From contig JAIXUD010000022.1 in the NCBI GenBank assembly GCA_027483645.1, forward strand, positions 124,001 to 188,000: DNA of 64,000 nucleotides, read 5' to 3'. The position numbers and the translations under genes are program-made. The stretch comes from Sphingobacteriales bacterium. GTDB taxonomy: Bacteria; Bacteroidota; Bacteroidia; Chitinophagales; CAIOSU01. Shown here in pieces: positions 24,919 to 34,355 of the stretch; position 1 is the first letter of the stretch, and each line of letters opens with the position of its first letter. The notes under the pieces are model-generated. The model had not been told where the DNA came from. It did not search any database and worked only from the letters and a program-made list of their open reading frames with translations.

Positions 24919-24957
24919 AATATAGTACACTATTGTTTAAATTTCATAATACTGAAC

Positions 24958-24991
24958 ATAAAAATGCCCATCAGTTTCGCTAATGGGCATT
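24958..24991 (-). terminator. Terminator of glyA
   Basis: ATGCCCAT/ATGGGCAT stem with an 11-nt loop, followed on the minus strand by TTTTATG, 24 nt after the glyA stop. Confidence 0.7.
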
Positions 24992-25014
24992 ATTAGTTTT
25001 ACAGGTATAGTTAA

Positions 25015-26307
25015 TCAATGCAGCACCCCTTCACTCGCATATAGCGGGAAACGCTTGGCCAATGCATGTACCTCTGCTTTCACCGCAGCTATTACGGCTT
25101 CGTCGTCAGGGTTCATGATCAGGCGGTCAATCAGGTCAATGATTTGTACCATCTCGCGTTCTTTCATGCCGCGGGTGGTAATGGCCGGAGTACCGATGCG
25201 GATACCAGAGGTAACAAACGGCGAACGGTCGTCGAAAGGCACCATGTTCTTGTTCACGGTTATTTCTGCTTTGCCTAGGGTTTGCTCTGCTTTTTTGCCG
25301 CTAATGTCTTTGTTGTGTAGGTCAATAAGCATTAGGTGGTTGTCCGTTCCACCGCTGATGATGTGGTAGCCACGTTTCACCAATTCCTTAGCCATAGCTT
25401 GCGCATTGGCAACTACTTGGCGACAATATTGGCGGTAGTCTTCAGTCAATGCCTCGCCGAAAGCGATGGCTTTACCTGCAATTACATGCTCTAGCGGTCC
25501 ACCTTGCGTACCAGGGAACACCGCGCCATCCATTATTGATGACATCATGCGTACCTCGCCTTTTGGCGTGGTCAACCCAAATGGGTTTTCAAAGTCTTTG
25601 CCCATCAATATCAATCCACCACGCGGCCCACGAAGGGTTTTGTGTGTGGTGGTAGTTACTACATGGCAGTGGGGGATGGGGCTATCCAATAGTTTTGCCG
25701 CAATCAGCCCTGCAGGGTGCGCCATATCGGCAAGCAAGAAGGCACCTACCTTATCGGCAATAGCGCGGAAACGGGCATACTCCCACTCTCGTGAGTAGGC
25801 CGATGCACCGCAGATAATCAGTTTCGGCTTGGCTTCAATGGCAATGGCTTCCACTTTATCCATATCTATACGGCCGGTCTCTTTCTCCACACCATAGAAG
25901 TGTGGGCTATATAGTTTGCCCGAAAAGTTTACCGATGAGCCGTGCGTTAAGTGCCCGCCATGCGAAAGGTCGAAACCCAAGATGCTGTCGCCCGGCTGAA
26001 GCAAGGCTAGCATTACGGCAGCGTTGGCCTGTGCGCCACTGTGCGGCTGCACGTTGGCATACTCGGCACCATATAGTTCTTTAGCTCGGTCTATGGCCAA
26101 TGTTTCCACCTCATCCACAAACTCGCAACCGCCATAGTAGCGGCGACCCGGATACCCTTCGGCGTATTTATTGGTAAACACACTGCCCATGGCCTCCATT
26201 ACCTGTTGACTGGTAAAGTTTTCGCTGGCTATAAGCTCTAGTCCGTTTTGCTGGCGCAGTTTTTCCTTCGCTATCCATGCAAATACTACTTCATCTCTGG
26301 GTATCAT
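25015..26307 (-). CDS. glyA: Serine hydroxymethyltransferase
   Basis: A PLP enzyme that interconverts serine and glycine and loads tetrahydrofolate with one-carbon units. All family marks are present: [35 protein letters not shown] shown here as [12 protein letters not shown] and [13 protein letters not shown], the substrate loop [12 protein letters not shown], the PLP-binding [16 protein letters not shown] with Lys223, and [11 protein letters not shown]. The length of 430 residues is typical. Monocistronic, with its own terminator. Confidence 0.97.
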   Translation of the reverse strand: MIPRDEVVFAWIAKEKLRQQNGLELIASENFTSQQVMEAMGSVFTNKYAEGYPGRRYYGGCEFVDEVETLAIDRAKELYGAEYANVQPHSGAQANAAVMLALLQPGDSILGFDLSHGGHLTHGSSVNFSGKLYSPHFYGVEKETGRIDMDKVEAIAIEAKPKLIICGASAYSREWEYARFRAIADKVGAFLLADMAHPAGLIAAKLLDSPIPHCHVVTTTTHKTLRGPRGGLILMGKDFENPFGLTTPKGEVRMMSSIMDGAVFPGTQGGPLEHVIAGKAIAFGEALTEDYRQYCRQVVANAQAMAKELVKRGYHIISGGTDNHLMLIDLHNKDISGKKAEQTLGKAEITVNKNMVPFDDRSPFVTSGIRIGTPAITTRGMKEREMVQIIDLIDRLIMNPDDEAVIAAVKAEVHALAKRFPLYASEGVLH

Positions 26308-26440
26308 AAATGTGGAGTTTGTAATTGTAATACAAAGCTAACCATGATTTTGTTGATTTGAGGATGGGGGCAGGATTTTCTTTTAGCTAAAGTGTGTTAT
26401 AACATGGTACCTATCTGTTGCCATCAAACCCATTATTCCT

Positions 26441-26448
26441 TATCTTTG
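26441..26448 (+). promoter_or_regulatory. -7 element directly upstream of the Uma2 gene
   Basis: TATCTTTG is a perfect TAnnTTTG but ends only 4 nt before the ATG at 26453, implying a leaderless mRNA or a later start. Confidence 0.45.
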
Positions 26449-26452
26449 GTAC

Positions 26453-27001
26453 ATGCGTGCCCATAAGTATGAACCCAATTATACCCTAGCCGACTACGAT
26501 ATGTGGGAGGGCAATTGGGAATTGATAGATGGTTATCCTTATGCCATGTCGCCATCGGCCAATTCCAAACATCAACGCCTTGCTGGTAAGTTGCACGTAC
26601 AGTTTGTTTTGAGCCTAGGAAAGATAAAGGGAAGTTGCAATTGCGAAGTATTATATGAACTAGATTGGAGGATAAACAACAAAACCGTCGTGCGGCCTGA
26701 TATGGTTGTGGTTTGCAACCTTACCGATAGATATATAAGCAGTTCGCCGGCATTGGTTGTGGAGTTGCTTTCTGAATCTACTGCCCTTAGGGATAGGAAC
26801 CTCAAGTTTGAAATTTATCAAGAGCAAGGTGTACCTTACTACATTATTATCGACCCCGAAACTCACAAGTTTAATGTGTTCGTTTTGAATGATGGTGCGT
26901 ATAGTGAACAGAACGATGTGACGGTATTCAATTTGGGAAATGATTGTACCATGGAACTGGATATTGCCAGCATATTAAGGCAAAACCTTAATAGGATTTA
27001 A
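26453..27001 (+). CDS. Uma2 family (PD-(D/E)XK-type) protein
   Basis: A 182-residue protein of the Uma2 (DUF820) family, predicted restriction-endonuclease-fold nucleases. Visible motifs: YDMWEGNWELIDGYPYAMSPSAN near the start, then the active-site pattern RPDMVVVCN, ALVVELLSEST, DRNLKFEIYQEQGVPYYIIIDPE. These proteins are often solitary and their natural target is unknown. The promoter lies so close to the ATG that translation may be leaderless. Confidence 0.85.
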   Translation: MRAHKYEPNYTLADYDMWEGNWELIDGYPYAMSPSANSKHQRLAGKLHVQFVLSLGKIKGSCNCEVLYELDWRINNKTVVRPDMVVVCNLTDRYISSSPALVVELLSESTALRDRNLKFEIYQEQGVPYYIIIDPETHKFNVFVLNDGAYSEQNDVTVFNLGNDCTMELDIASILRQNLNRI

Positions 27002-27042
27002 CTAAACCCACCTTAACATTTCATAACACCTCACCTCCAAAT

Positions 27043-27060
27043 TTGGCACAATTCGTGCAA
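27043..27060 (+). promoter_or_regulatory. Sigma-54 promoter upstream of prc
   Basis: TTGGCACAATTCGTGCAA has a perfect TTGGCAC and GG (27045-27046) to GC (27057-27058) spacing of 10 nt; the -12 half is GTGC. Predicted start about 27070, giving a 125-nt leader before prc. Confidence 0.6.
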
Positions 27061-27194
27061 TCCCTGCGTTATCATCTACAACATTTGATGGAAAGGGGTG
27101 TTGTTTAAGCTAAAAAACTGCCTTGTCCGTCTATTGTATTGTTCCCTTTGCTGGATATTGTTTTATATTAGTTGTGTAAAATCAAGTTGACACG

Positions 27195-29324
27195 ATGTTT
27201 TCAAGAATATTTCTCGTTTTAGCCCTCGCAGCGGGTGTGCTTTTCTCCGCTGCAGCCTTCCGAACGCCTGCTACTGGCGATAAGGATAAGGTACTACTCG
27301 ATATGGTGCTCAACGGCGTACAGCAGAACCACTATGCCGATATGGCCATCGATGACAAATTCAGTGAGCGGGTATATGACCTATACCTCAAGAACCTGGA
27401 TTTTGGCAAGCGCTTTTTTACCCAAGGCGATATTGATGCCTTTGCCCTTTACAAAAACAAGCTGGACGACCAGATGAAGGCCGGTAGCTATGAGTTTTTT
27501 GAACTTACTACCAGCGTATACCAAAAGCGCCAAAAGCAAATTGAAGGCTGGTATAAGGAGATATTGGCCCAGCCATTCAACTTCGAGAAAATAGAAGATT
27601 TGGAGACGGACGTTGATAAGCGAGCTTTCCCTAAAAACGAAACGGAGTTGAAAGAGCTATGGCGCAAGCAGTTGAAGTTTCAAGTGCTTACCCGCTTGAG
27701 CGACAAGCTGGATGAACAAGAAAAGGCTGAAAGCGGTGATGAAATAAAAAAGAAAACGGTTGCCGATTTTGAGAAGGATGCCCGCGAGCGTGTGCTTAAA
27801 ACCCATGCAGATTGGTACCACCGCCTGAGCCGTCAAGATTTAGACGATTACCGCAACATCTTTTTGAACTCGGTGGCAATGGCTTTTGACCCTCATACGT
27901 CGTTTCTGCCTCCAGAAGACAAGGAGAACTTCGACATATCTATGAGTGGTAAGCTTGAAGGTATCGGTGCCACGCTGCAAGAAGAGGGCAGTTATATAAA
28001 GGTAACGGCCATCGTATCGGGCAGCCCTAGCTGGAAACAAGGCGACTTGAAAGTAGGCGATATTATATTGAAAGTGGCACAAGGCAAAGGTGAACCGGTT
28101 GACATTGTGGACATGGCGGTGGGCGATGCCGTAAAACTCATCCGTGGTGATAAGGGTACCGAGGTGCGCCTTACTGTGAAGAAGGTGGATGGCGCTATAA
28201 AAGTGGTGCCCATCATTCGCGACGTGGTGATTTTGGAAGAGACCTATGCCAAATCGGCAGTGTTGCAGAAGAATGGCGAAAAGCAAAAAGTGGGCTACAT
28301 AAGCCTACCTAAGTTCTATGCCGACTTCAACAAGTCTGGCGGTGCCAATAGCGGCGATGACGTCCGCAAAGAAGTGCTAAAGCTGAAAAAGCAAGGCATT
28401 GACGGCTTGGTTATCGATTTGCGTAACAATGGCGGCGGCTCATTGCAAGATGTGGTAGATATGGCCGGCTTGTTTATCTCCAGCGGCCCAATTGTGCAGG
28501 TAAAGTCGCGCTTCGGGCAGCCTTACTTGCTAGAGGATAGGGATACCAACTTGGTATATTCTGGCCCTCTAGTGATATTGGTAAATGAGTTCAGCGCATC
28601 GGCTTCTGAGATTTTAGCAGCTGCCATGCAAGATTATAAGCGTGCCATCATCATCGGTAGCCCTGCCACTTTCGGTAAAGGCACCGTGCAGCGCTTTATT
28701 GATTTGGACGAAAACGTAAGTGCGGAGCTGGCCAGCATTAAGCCCTTGGGTGTGTTGAAGCTAACGACCCAGAAATTCTACCGAATTAATGGACAAACTA
28801 CCCAATTGAAAGGCGTGATACCAGATGTTATTTTGCCTAGCCTATACAGTTCAATGGATATCGGCGAGAAGGATGAGGATTATCCATTGTCTTGGGATGT
28901 AATATCGCCAGTACCTTACAAGGTGTGGGGCAACAACATGAGCAACTTCGATAAGGTGAGCAAAAATAGTACCGCACGAATAAGCAGCGATAAATTGTTC
29001 GGCCTAGTATTGGAGAATGCTGAGCGCTTAAACATTAGCCGCGGCAGCAGTGTATATAGCCTGCACCTAGGCCTATACCGAGATAGGGAGAAAAGGCAGC
29101 AAGAGGAAGGCAAGAAGTATGAGGCGGCGAGCGATACCCCGCAGCCGATTACGGTAACCACCCCTGATGCCGATAAGGCAGGCATTAACGCCGACGAAAG
29201 CAAAAAGGAGCGCACCACTGCTTGGTACAAAGACATCCAAAAGGATATTTACTTGCTGGAATCGTTGTGTGTGGTGAAAGATATTATTGAGTTGCCGAAG
29301 AATCCGGTTTCTCAAAAGAAATAG
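27195..29324 (+). CDS. prc: Carboxy-terminal processing (tail-specific) protease, S41A family
   Basis: A 709-residue periplasmic protease with a signal peptide (residues 1-21, ending FSAAA). N-terminal TSP-type domain; PDZ domain about 235-330 (GIGATLQEEGSYIKVTAIVSGSP appears here as LEGIGATLQEEG and SGSPSWKQGDLKVGDIILKV); catalytic core with FSASASEILAAAMQDY (Ser near residue 470) and FGKGTVQ (Lys near 495); C-terminal domain. Prc cuts periplasmic proteins from their C-termini, including envelope and secretion substrates. A good sigma-54 site sits 125-150 bp upstream, suggesting stress or envelope control. Confidence 0.93.
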   Translation: MFSRIFLVLALAAGVLFSAAAFRTPATGDKDKVLLDMVLNGVQQNHYADMAIDDKFSERVYDLYLKNLDFGKRFFTQGDIDAFALYKNKLDDQMKAGSYEFFELTTSVYQKRQKQIEGWYKEILAQPFNFEKIEDLETDVDKRAFPKNETELKELWRKQLKFQVLTRLSDKLDEQEKAESGDEIKKKTVADFEKDARERVLKTHADWYHRLSRQDLDDYRNIFLNSVAMAFDPHTSFLPPEDKENFDISMSGKLEGIGATLQEEGSYIKVTAIVSGSPSWKQGDLKVGDIILKVAQGKGEPVDIVDMAVGDAVKLIRGDKGTEVRLTVKKVDGAIKVVPIIRDVVILEETYAKSAVLQKNGEKQKVGYISLPKFYADFNKSGGANSGDDVRKEVLKLKKQGIDGLVIDLRNNGGGSLQDVVDMAGLFISSGPIVQVKSRFGQPYLLEDRDTNLVYSGPLVILVNEFSASASEILAAAMQDYKRAIIIGSPATFGKGTVQRFIDLDENVSAELASIKPLGVLKLTTQKFYRINGQTTQLKGVIPDVILPSLYSSMDIGEKDEDYPLSWDVISPVPYKVWGNNMSNFDKVSKNSTARISSDKLFGLVLENAERLNISRGSSVYSLHLGLYRDREKRQQEEGKKYEAASDTPQPITVTTPDADKAGINADESKKERTTAWYKDIQKDIYLLESLCVVKDIIELPKNPVSQKK

Positions 29325-29353
29325 ACGATATTAACCTGAAATATAATGATAGC

Positions 29354-29382
29354 AAGGCGCAACGAGGGTTGCGCCTTTGTTG
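29354..29382 (+). terminator. Terminator of prc
   Basis: A perfect 10-bp stem AAGGCGCAAC/GTTGCGCCTT with a 4-nt loop, then TTGTTG. The rest of the gap to 29615 holds no gene or further structure that I can see. Confidence 0.7.
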
Positions 29383-29615
29383 TGTATAGGTGGGGTGACA
29401 AATGTCATCTTTAGCGCGGGTTGAAGTTATTGAAACGCATGAAAACTAGCCCCAGCAAATGTTTTGCGAACGTTTAAGTAAGCCACATATTGTTGATAAA
29501 AGTGCCGGTGTCGAGTAATTATGCAAATTTTAATCATCTAAAGTATTGATTTTCAATTACTTATTGTGTTTGTTTAGAATGTTTCCAAACAACGGAATTT
29601 TATTTTCTTTTGTTG

Positions 29616-29643
29616 TTTGGTTAGAGTTTCATGCATAACTTTG
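29616..29643 (+). promoter_or_regulatory. Promoter of the ACIII/cytochrome oxidase operon
   Basis: TTTG at 29616-29619 (or 29609-29612) and a perfect TAACTTTG at 29636-29643. The predicted start is near 29650, about 50 nt before actA. Confidence 0.65.
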
Positions 29644-29700
29644 CCCGCAGTCTGAATTTTGACAAAAGACTGACAATTCAAGGGAAAACACCGGTTCAAC

Positions 29701-31074
29701 ATGAACGTTTACAGATATTCCTTCTTTACCTTCTTACTAATCGTTGCCCTACTTGTACCATCAAGCGTTGCCGTATATGGCCAAGCCTCTGAGCAAGTAC
29801 TGGCTGGTGAGAAGATTTTTAAAGCCAAGTGTGCAAGTTGCCACAAGTTAGGTACCAAACTTATTGGCCCTGCGCTTACCGGCGTAGAGCAACGTTGGGT
29901 TGATGGTGCAGAACATGCTGGTGTAAGCGGCCGTGACTGGCTGAAGCGCTGGATTAAAAACTGGCAAGACCCAGTGAAAGCTGGTGTTGGCTATGCTGTT
30001 ACCATGCAAAGCTACGATGTGTCTGCTATGACCCAGTTTCCAGAATTGCAAGATGCTGATTTGGAAAACATCCTGGCATATATAGCTAACCCGCCTGCCG
30101 ACGTAGTACCAGTAACTACTGCCGCTACCGCTGATGGTGGTGCAGATACTGGAAGTAACAACACCTACTGGCTAATCGGTTTGGTAGTTATTTTGGGTAT
30201 AATTGTAATTGGCTTAACCATTGTATCGGGCAGTTTGAACCGCTTGGTACTAGAAAAAGAAGGTGAGCCAATTCCGGCAGCAGTACCTTTCTGGAAAAAC
30301 AGGAAACTGCGCGCTGTAGTAACTTTGATAGTAGTTATCTACCTTTCTAATGCTGTTGTAGTTGGAGCTATTGATTTGGGCCGCCAACAAGGTTATACCC
30401 CAATCCAACCGATTAAGTTCTCTCACGAGTTGCACGCTGGAATCAACAAAATCAATTGCGAATATTGCCACACTGGTGCTGCAGTTAGCAAGCACTCCAA
30501 CATACCTTCGATAAGCACCTGTATGAATTGCCACAAAGGCATTAAAGGTGATGACCCAAAAAACGGGAAATACGGTAAATTGGAGATTTCTAAAATTTAC
30601 GCTGCTGTTGGTTTCAACCCAATTGATGGTAATTATTTCGAAAACTACGTTGCCCAGCCAAAATCTTACATCGATAGCATCTTTACCATTTGGTTGAGCG
30701 ATAGCAAACCTGTTGCTAGCAAAAAAAATGTTGAAGAAGTATTAGCCCAAGTTCAACAGCCTGTTGAGTGGGTAAGGATACACAACCTGCCCGACCACGT
30801 TTACTTTAACCACGCGCAGCACGTAACTGCCGGTGGCGTAGAGTGCCAAACTTGCCACGGCCCAGTTGAAACGATGGAAGAACTTGGCCAGCACTCGCCG
30901 TTATCTATGGGCTGGTGTATCAATTGCCACCGCGAAACAGAGGTGAAATTCAGCGAAAATCCTTTCTACGAGACTTACCAAGTGTTCCATGACCGCATTA
31001 AGGCTGAAGAAATGGATCCGAAAGTAACCGTAGAGAAGATTGGTGGCACCGAGTGCCAAAAGTGCCACTATTAA
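29701..31074 (+). CDS. actA: Alternative complex III multihaem cytochrome c, ActA with fused monohaem domain
   Basis: Part of the quinol:electron-acceptor oxidoreductase ActA-F. A 457-residue protein with a signal peptide, then a class I cytochrome c domain (CASCH 44-48), two membrane segments (about 157-177 and 205-223), and a C-terminal five-haem region with CEYCH (253-257), CMNCH (274-278), CQTCH (382-386), CINCH (406-410) and CQKCH (452-456). Total six CXXCH motifs; the Rhodothermus ActA prototype is described with five. The extra N-terminal domain may help electron exit to the oxidase (inference). First gene of the operon. Confidence 0.93.
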   Translation: MNVYRYSFFTFLLIVALLVPSSVAVYGQASEQVLAGEKIFKAKCASCHKLGTKLIGPALTGVEQRWVDGAEHAGVSGRDWLKRWIKNWQDPVKAGVGYAVTMQSYDVSAMTQFPELQDADLENILAYIANPPADVVPVTTAATADGGADTGSNNTYWLIGLVVILGIIVIGLTIVSGSLNRLVLEKEGEPIPAAVPFWKNRKLRAVVTLIVVIYLSNAVVVGAIDLGRQQGYTPIQPIKFSHELHAGINKINCEYCHTGAAVSKHSNIPSISTCMNCHKGIKGDDPKNGKYGKLEISKIYAAVGFNPIDGNYFENYVAQPKSYIDSIFTIWLSDSKPVASKKNVEEVLAQVQQPVEWVRIHNLPDHVYFNHAQHVTAGGVECQTCHGPVETMEELGQHSPLSMGWCINCHRETEVKFSENPFYETYQVFHDRIKAEEMDPKVTVEKIGGTECQKCHY

Positions 31075-31101
31075 TTTAAGCATCACTAGAATCATCATAT
31101 A

Positions 31102-34100
31102 ATGGCTGAACAACAATTTTGGAAGGGTTTGGACGAGAAGTTCCAAGACTCGGAGTTCATGCAGCAAACCGGTAAGGAGTTCCCAGAGGAATTACCTGGA
31201 TTCGGTGCGAAATTACAAGAGGCCAATACCAGCCGTCGCGACTTTTTGAAAGTGCTAGGCTTTAGTGTTGGTGCAGCTACTATTGCCGCAGGTTGCGAAA
31301 TGCCCGTTCGTAAGTCTATTCCTTATCTCGTAAAGCCAGATGAGATTACGCCAGGTATTGCCAACTACTATGCCTCTTCGTATGTAGATGGTGGCAAGTA
31401 TTGCAGCATTTTGGTTAAAACCCGTGAAGGTCGCCCTATAAAAATTGAGGGTAACAACCTTTCAAAAATCACTTACGGTGGTACCGATGCAGGCGCACAA
31501 GCTTCAGTATTGAGCTTGTATGACAGCTACCGCCCAAAAGGCCCAGTGGCAATGACCAAAGCCACTACTTGGGGCGAATTGGACAAAGCCGTCTACGACA
31601 AATTACAAGCCATTAAAGCAGCCGGTGGTGCTATCCGCATCGTTGCTGCTACCATCATTAGCCCTTCTTTGAAAGCTGCTATTGCCAAGTTTACCGAGCA
31701 ATATCCTACTACCGAGTTGGTACAGCACGATGCAGTATCATACAGCGGTTTGCTGGATGCCAACGAGTTAAGCTTCGGCAAGCGCGTGGTGCCAAACTAT
31801 CGTTTCGAGAAAGCTAAGGTAATAGTTAGTTTGGGTGCCGATTTCCTTGGAACTTGGATAAGCCCAACGGAATACGCTTACAACTATGCTATCAACCGCA
31901 AAGTGAGTAAAGACAATCCGAAGATGTCTCGCCACTACCAAATTGAGTCTTACGCAAGTTTGACTGGTTTGAATGCTGACGTGCGCGTACCAGTAAAACC
32001 ATCAGAAGAAACTGCCGCTGCCATTACCCTTTATAACTTAGTAGCTGCCAAAACTGGTGGTTCGTCCATTAGTGGTGGTAAACTGGAAAGCAAATACATC
32101 GCCAGCATTGAAGCTGCTGCTGCCGACCTAGTTGGTGCCAAAGGCGCTTCGTTGGTTATCAGTGGCTCAAACGATGTAAACGTACAGTTGATTGTAAATG
32201 CCCTGAACCAATTGCTTGGGAACTACGGCACTACCATTGACATGGTAGAATACAGCAACCTACGCCAAGGCAACGATACCCAGTACAATAAATTGGTGGC
32301 CGACGTTATCGCCGGTACCGTGAAGGGTTTATTCTTGCTAAACTCTAACCCGGCGTACAATTTGCCAAAGGCAGATGAGTTTATCGAAGCCCTTAAAAAG
32401 GTGGAATTGACCGTATCGCTCAACGACAAGAAGGCTGAATCGGAGACTTTGTGCCAATATTTGGCTCCCGACCACCACTTCTTGGAGAGCTGGGGCGATG
32501 CAGAGCCACGTAATGGCCATATAAGCATCATCCAACCTACTATCGACCCATTGTTTAATACCCGTGCCGCTGGCGAAAGCTTGTTGAAATTTGCTGGTAT
32601 TGACAAAACATACTACGACTTCGTAAGGGAGAATTGGAATGCCAACATCTTCGGCAAACAATCAGGATTGACCACCTTTGGTAACTTCTGGGACCGTGCC
32701 GTGCACGATGGCGTGTTCACTTACACCCCAACCGGTGCTGCCCCTGCTGCTGTAGGTGCCCCTGTTACCGAAGGCACCCCAACGCTTGCTGGTGGCGCTA
32801 TTGATGTAGCCGCTGCTGGTGCTGCCGCTTTGGCAAACGTAAAAACTGGCGGAATTGAGGTAGTGGTTTATGAGAAAACCGCTATTGGCGACGGTAAAGA
32901 TGCTGATAACCCTTGGTTGCAAGAGTTGCCAGATCCGGTATCTAAAATCACTTGGGACAACTACGCTTGCGTATCCCTAGCTTTTGCCGAAGCCAATAAA
33001 CTTGACTTTACTGCCGACCGTACTAGAAAGAGCTACGGCCGCACGGTACAAACTATTAAGATAAGTGCCAACGGATATGAAGTGGAGTTGCCTGTGCACA
33101 TTCAGCCAGGTATGCCTGATAATACCATCGCTATTGCCCTAGGGTATGGCCGTGAAGTGGTTGGCAAAACTGGTGAAGTAGGGGAGAACGCTTACCCTTT
33201 CATTACCAACTACAAGAATGGTGGACAGAGGCGTTATTCGGTTGATGCTACCTTTACTGAGACTGGCAAAGACTATAAATTGGCACAAACGCAGACCCAC
33301 TTCAGTGTGAGTGATGGTTTGAACCAACGTGGTATTGTAAAAACAACCACCCTTGATGCTTACGCAGCTAACCCTGCTGCTGGCAACCATGACCGTGCAC
33401 ACGTAAAGGATCACTTGTTCACCTTGTACGGCTACCACGAATTCCCTGGCCACAAATGGGGAATGGGTATTGACTTGAATTCTTGCTTTGGTTGCGGCGC
33501 TTGCGTAGTAGCTTGTAATGCAGAGAACAACATACCAGTAGTAGGCAAGAAAGAGGTAACCTTGTCCCGCGAGATGCACTGGTTGCGTATTGACCGTTAC
33601 TACTTCGGCGATGTGGAGAATCCATCAGCGGTATTCCAGCCGATGATGTGCCAACATTGCGAAAATGCCCCTTGCGAAAACGTTTGCCCAGTATCAGCTA
33701 CCAACCACAGCTCTGAAGGCTTGAACCAAATGGCCTACAACCGTTGTATCGGTACACGCTACTGCGCCAACAACTGTCCATATAAAGTACGTCGTTTCAA
33801 CTGGTTCGATTACTGGGGTGCTGATAGCTTTACGCTTACCGGTGCGTTGGAAAACAACTACGACCCTCATGAAATGAGCCAAGACCTTACCCGCATGGTG
33901 TTGAACCCTGATGTAACGGTTCGCTCACGTGGGGTAATGGAGAAATGCTCTTTCTGCGTACAGCGTATACAAGAAGGTAAATTGACTGCCAAGAAAGAAG
34001 GCCGTAAACTGAAAGATGGTGACATCAAAACAGCTTGCCAAGCGGCTTGCGTAACTGGTGCCATCGTATTCGGAGATGTGAATAATCCCGAAACTGAGGT

Positions 34101-34332
34101 TTCAATTATTGGCAACGATGAGCGTGGTTTCAAGGTGATTGAAGAGATACACACCTTGCCGTCTGTTACTTACCTTACGAAAGTGCGCAACATTTCGGAT
34201 ACGGAGCAGCTGAAAGCAGTAAATTTGTTAAGCGATAACGCTATAGATGTACCAGGCCAAGTAGACCACCACAGCGGTGCGCACCATGGCGAGGCACATA
34301 CCGATAGCACCCACGTTGAAGAACATCATTAA
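31102..34332 (+). CDS. actB: Alternative complex III iron-sulfur protein ActB
   Basis: A 1076-residue subunit resembling a fusion of a molybdopterin-oxidoreductase-like domain (which in ACIII lacks the cofactor) and an NrfC-like ferredoxin domain. A twin-arginine signal, [12 protein letters not shown] (Arg45-Arg46), precedes a lipobox-like AAGC (Cys65). Fe-S ligands: Cys795/798/801/805 ([11 protein letters not shown]), then [22 protein letters not shown] and CSFC with ACQAAC. A His-rich tail ([11 protein letters not shown]) ends the protein. It sits 27 nt after actA. Confidence 0.95.
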   Translation: MAEQQFWKGLDEKFQDSEFMQQTGKEFPEELPGFGAKLQEANTSRRDFLKVLGFSVGAATIAAGCEMPVRKSIPYLVKPDEITPGIANYYASSYVDGGKYCSILVKTREGRPIKIEGNNLSKITYGGTDAGAQASVLSLYDSYRPKGPVAMTKATTWGELDKAVYDKLQAIKAAGGAIRIVAATIISPSLKAAIAKFTEQYPTTELVQHDAVSYSGLLDANELSFGKRVVPNYRFEKAKVIVSLGADFLGTWISPTEYAYNYAINRKVSKDNPKMSRHYQIESYASLTGLNADVRVPVKPSEETAAAITLYNLVAAKTGGSSISGGKLESKYIASIEAAAADLVGAKGASLVISGSNDVNVQLIVNALNQLLGNYGTTIDMVEYSNLRQGNDTQYNKLVADVIAGTVKGLFLLNSNPAYNLPKADEFIEALKKVELTVSLNDKKAESETLCQYLAPDHHFLESWGDAEPRNGHISIIQPTIDPLFNTRAAGESLLKFAGIDKTYYDFVRENWNANIFGKQSGLTTFGNFWDRAVHDGVFTYTPTGAAPAAVGAPVTEGTPTLAGGAIDVAAAGAAALANVKTGGIEVVVYEKTAIGDGKDADNPWLQELPDPVSKITWDNYACVSLAFAEANKLDFTADRTRKSYGRTVQTIKISANGYEVELPVHIQPGMPDNTIAIALGYGREVVGKTGEVGENAYPFITNYKNGGQRRYSVDATFTETGKDYKLAQTQTHFSVSDGLNQRGIVKTTTLDAYAANPAAGNHDRAHVKDHLFTLYGYHEFPGHKWGMGIDLNSCFGCGACVVACNAENNIPVVGKKEVTLSREMHWLRIDRYYFGDVENPSAVFQPMMCQHCENAPCENVCPVSATNHSSEGLNQMAYNRCIGTRYCANNCPYKVRRFNWFDYWGADSFTLTGALENNYDPHEMSQDLTRMVLNPDVTVRSRGVMEKCSFCVQRIQEGKLTAKKEGRKLKDGDIKTACQAACVTGAIVFGDVNNPETEVSIIGNDERGFKVIEEIHTLPSVTYLTKVRNISDTEQLKAVNLLSDNAIDVPGQVDHHSGAHHGEAHTDSTHVEEHH

Positions 34333-34355
34333 TAGGATATAACAGAATATAAGAG

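Noticed and set aside
26931-26941. ATTTGGGAAAT as an activator site for the prc sigma-54 promoter
   Set aside because: It shares only the outer bases with the 12-mer found at the other two promoters and lies inside the Uma2 coding region; too weak to list as a site.
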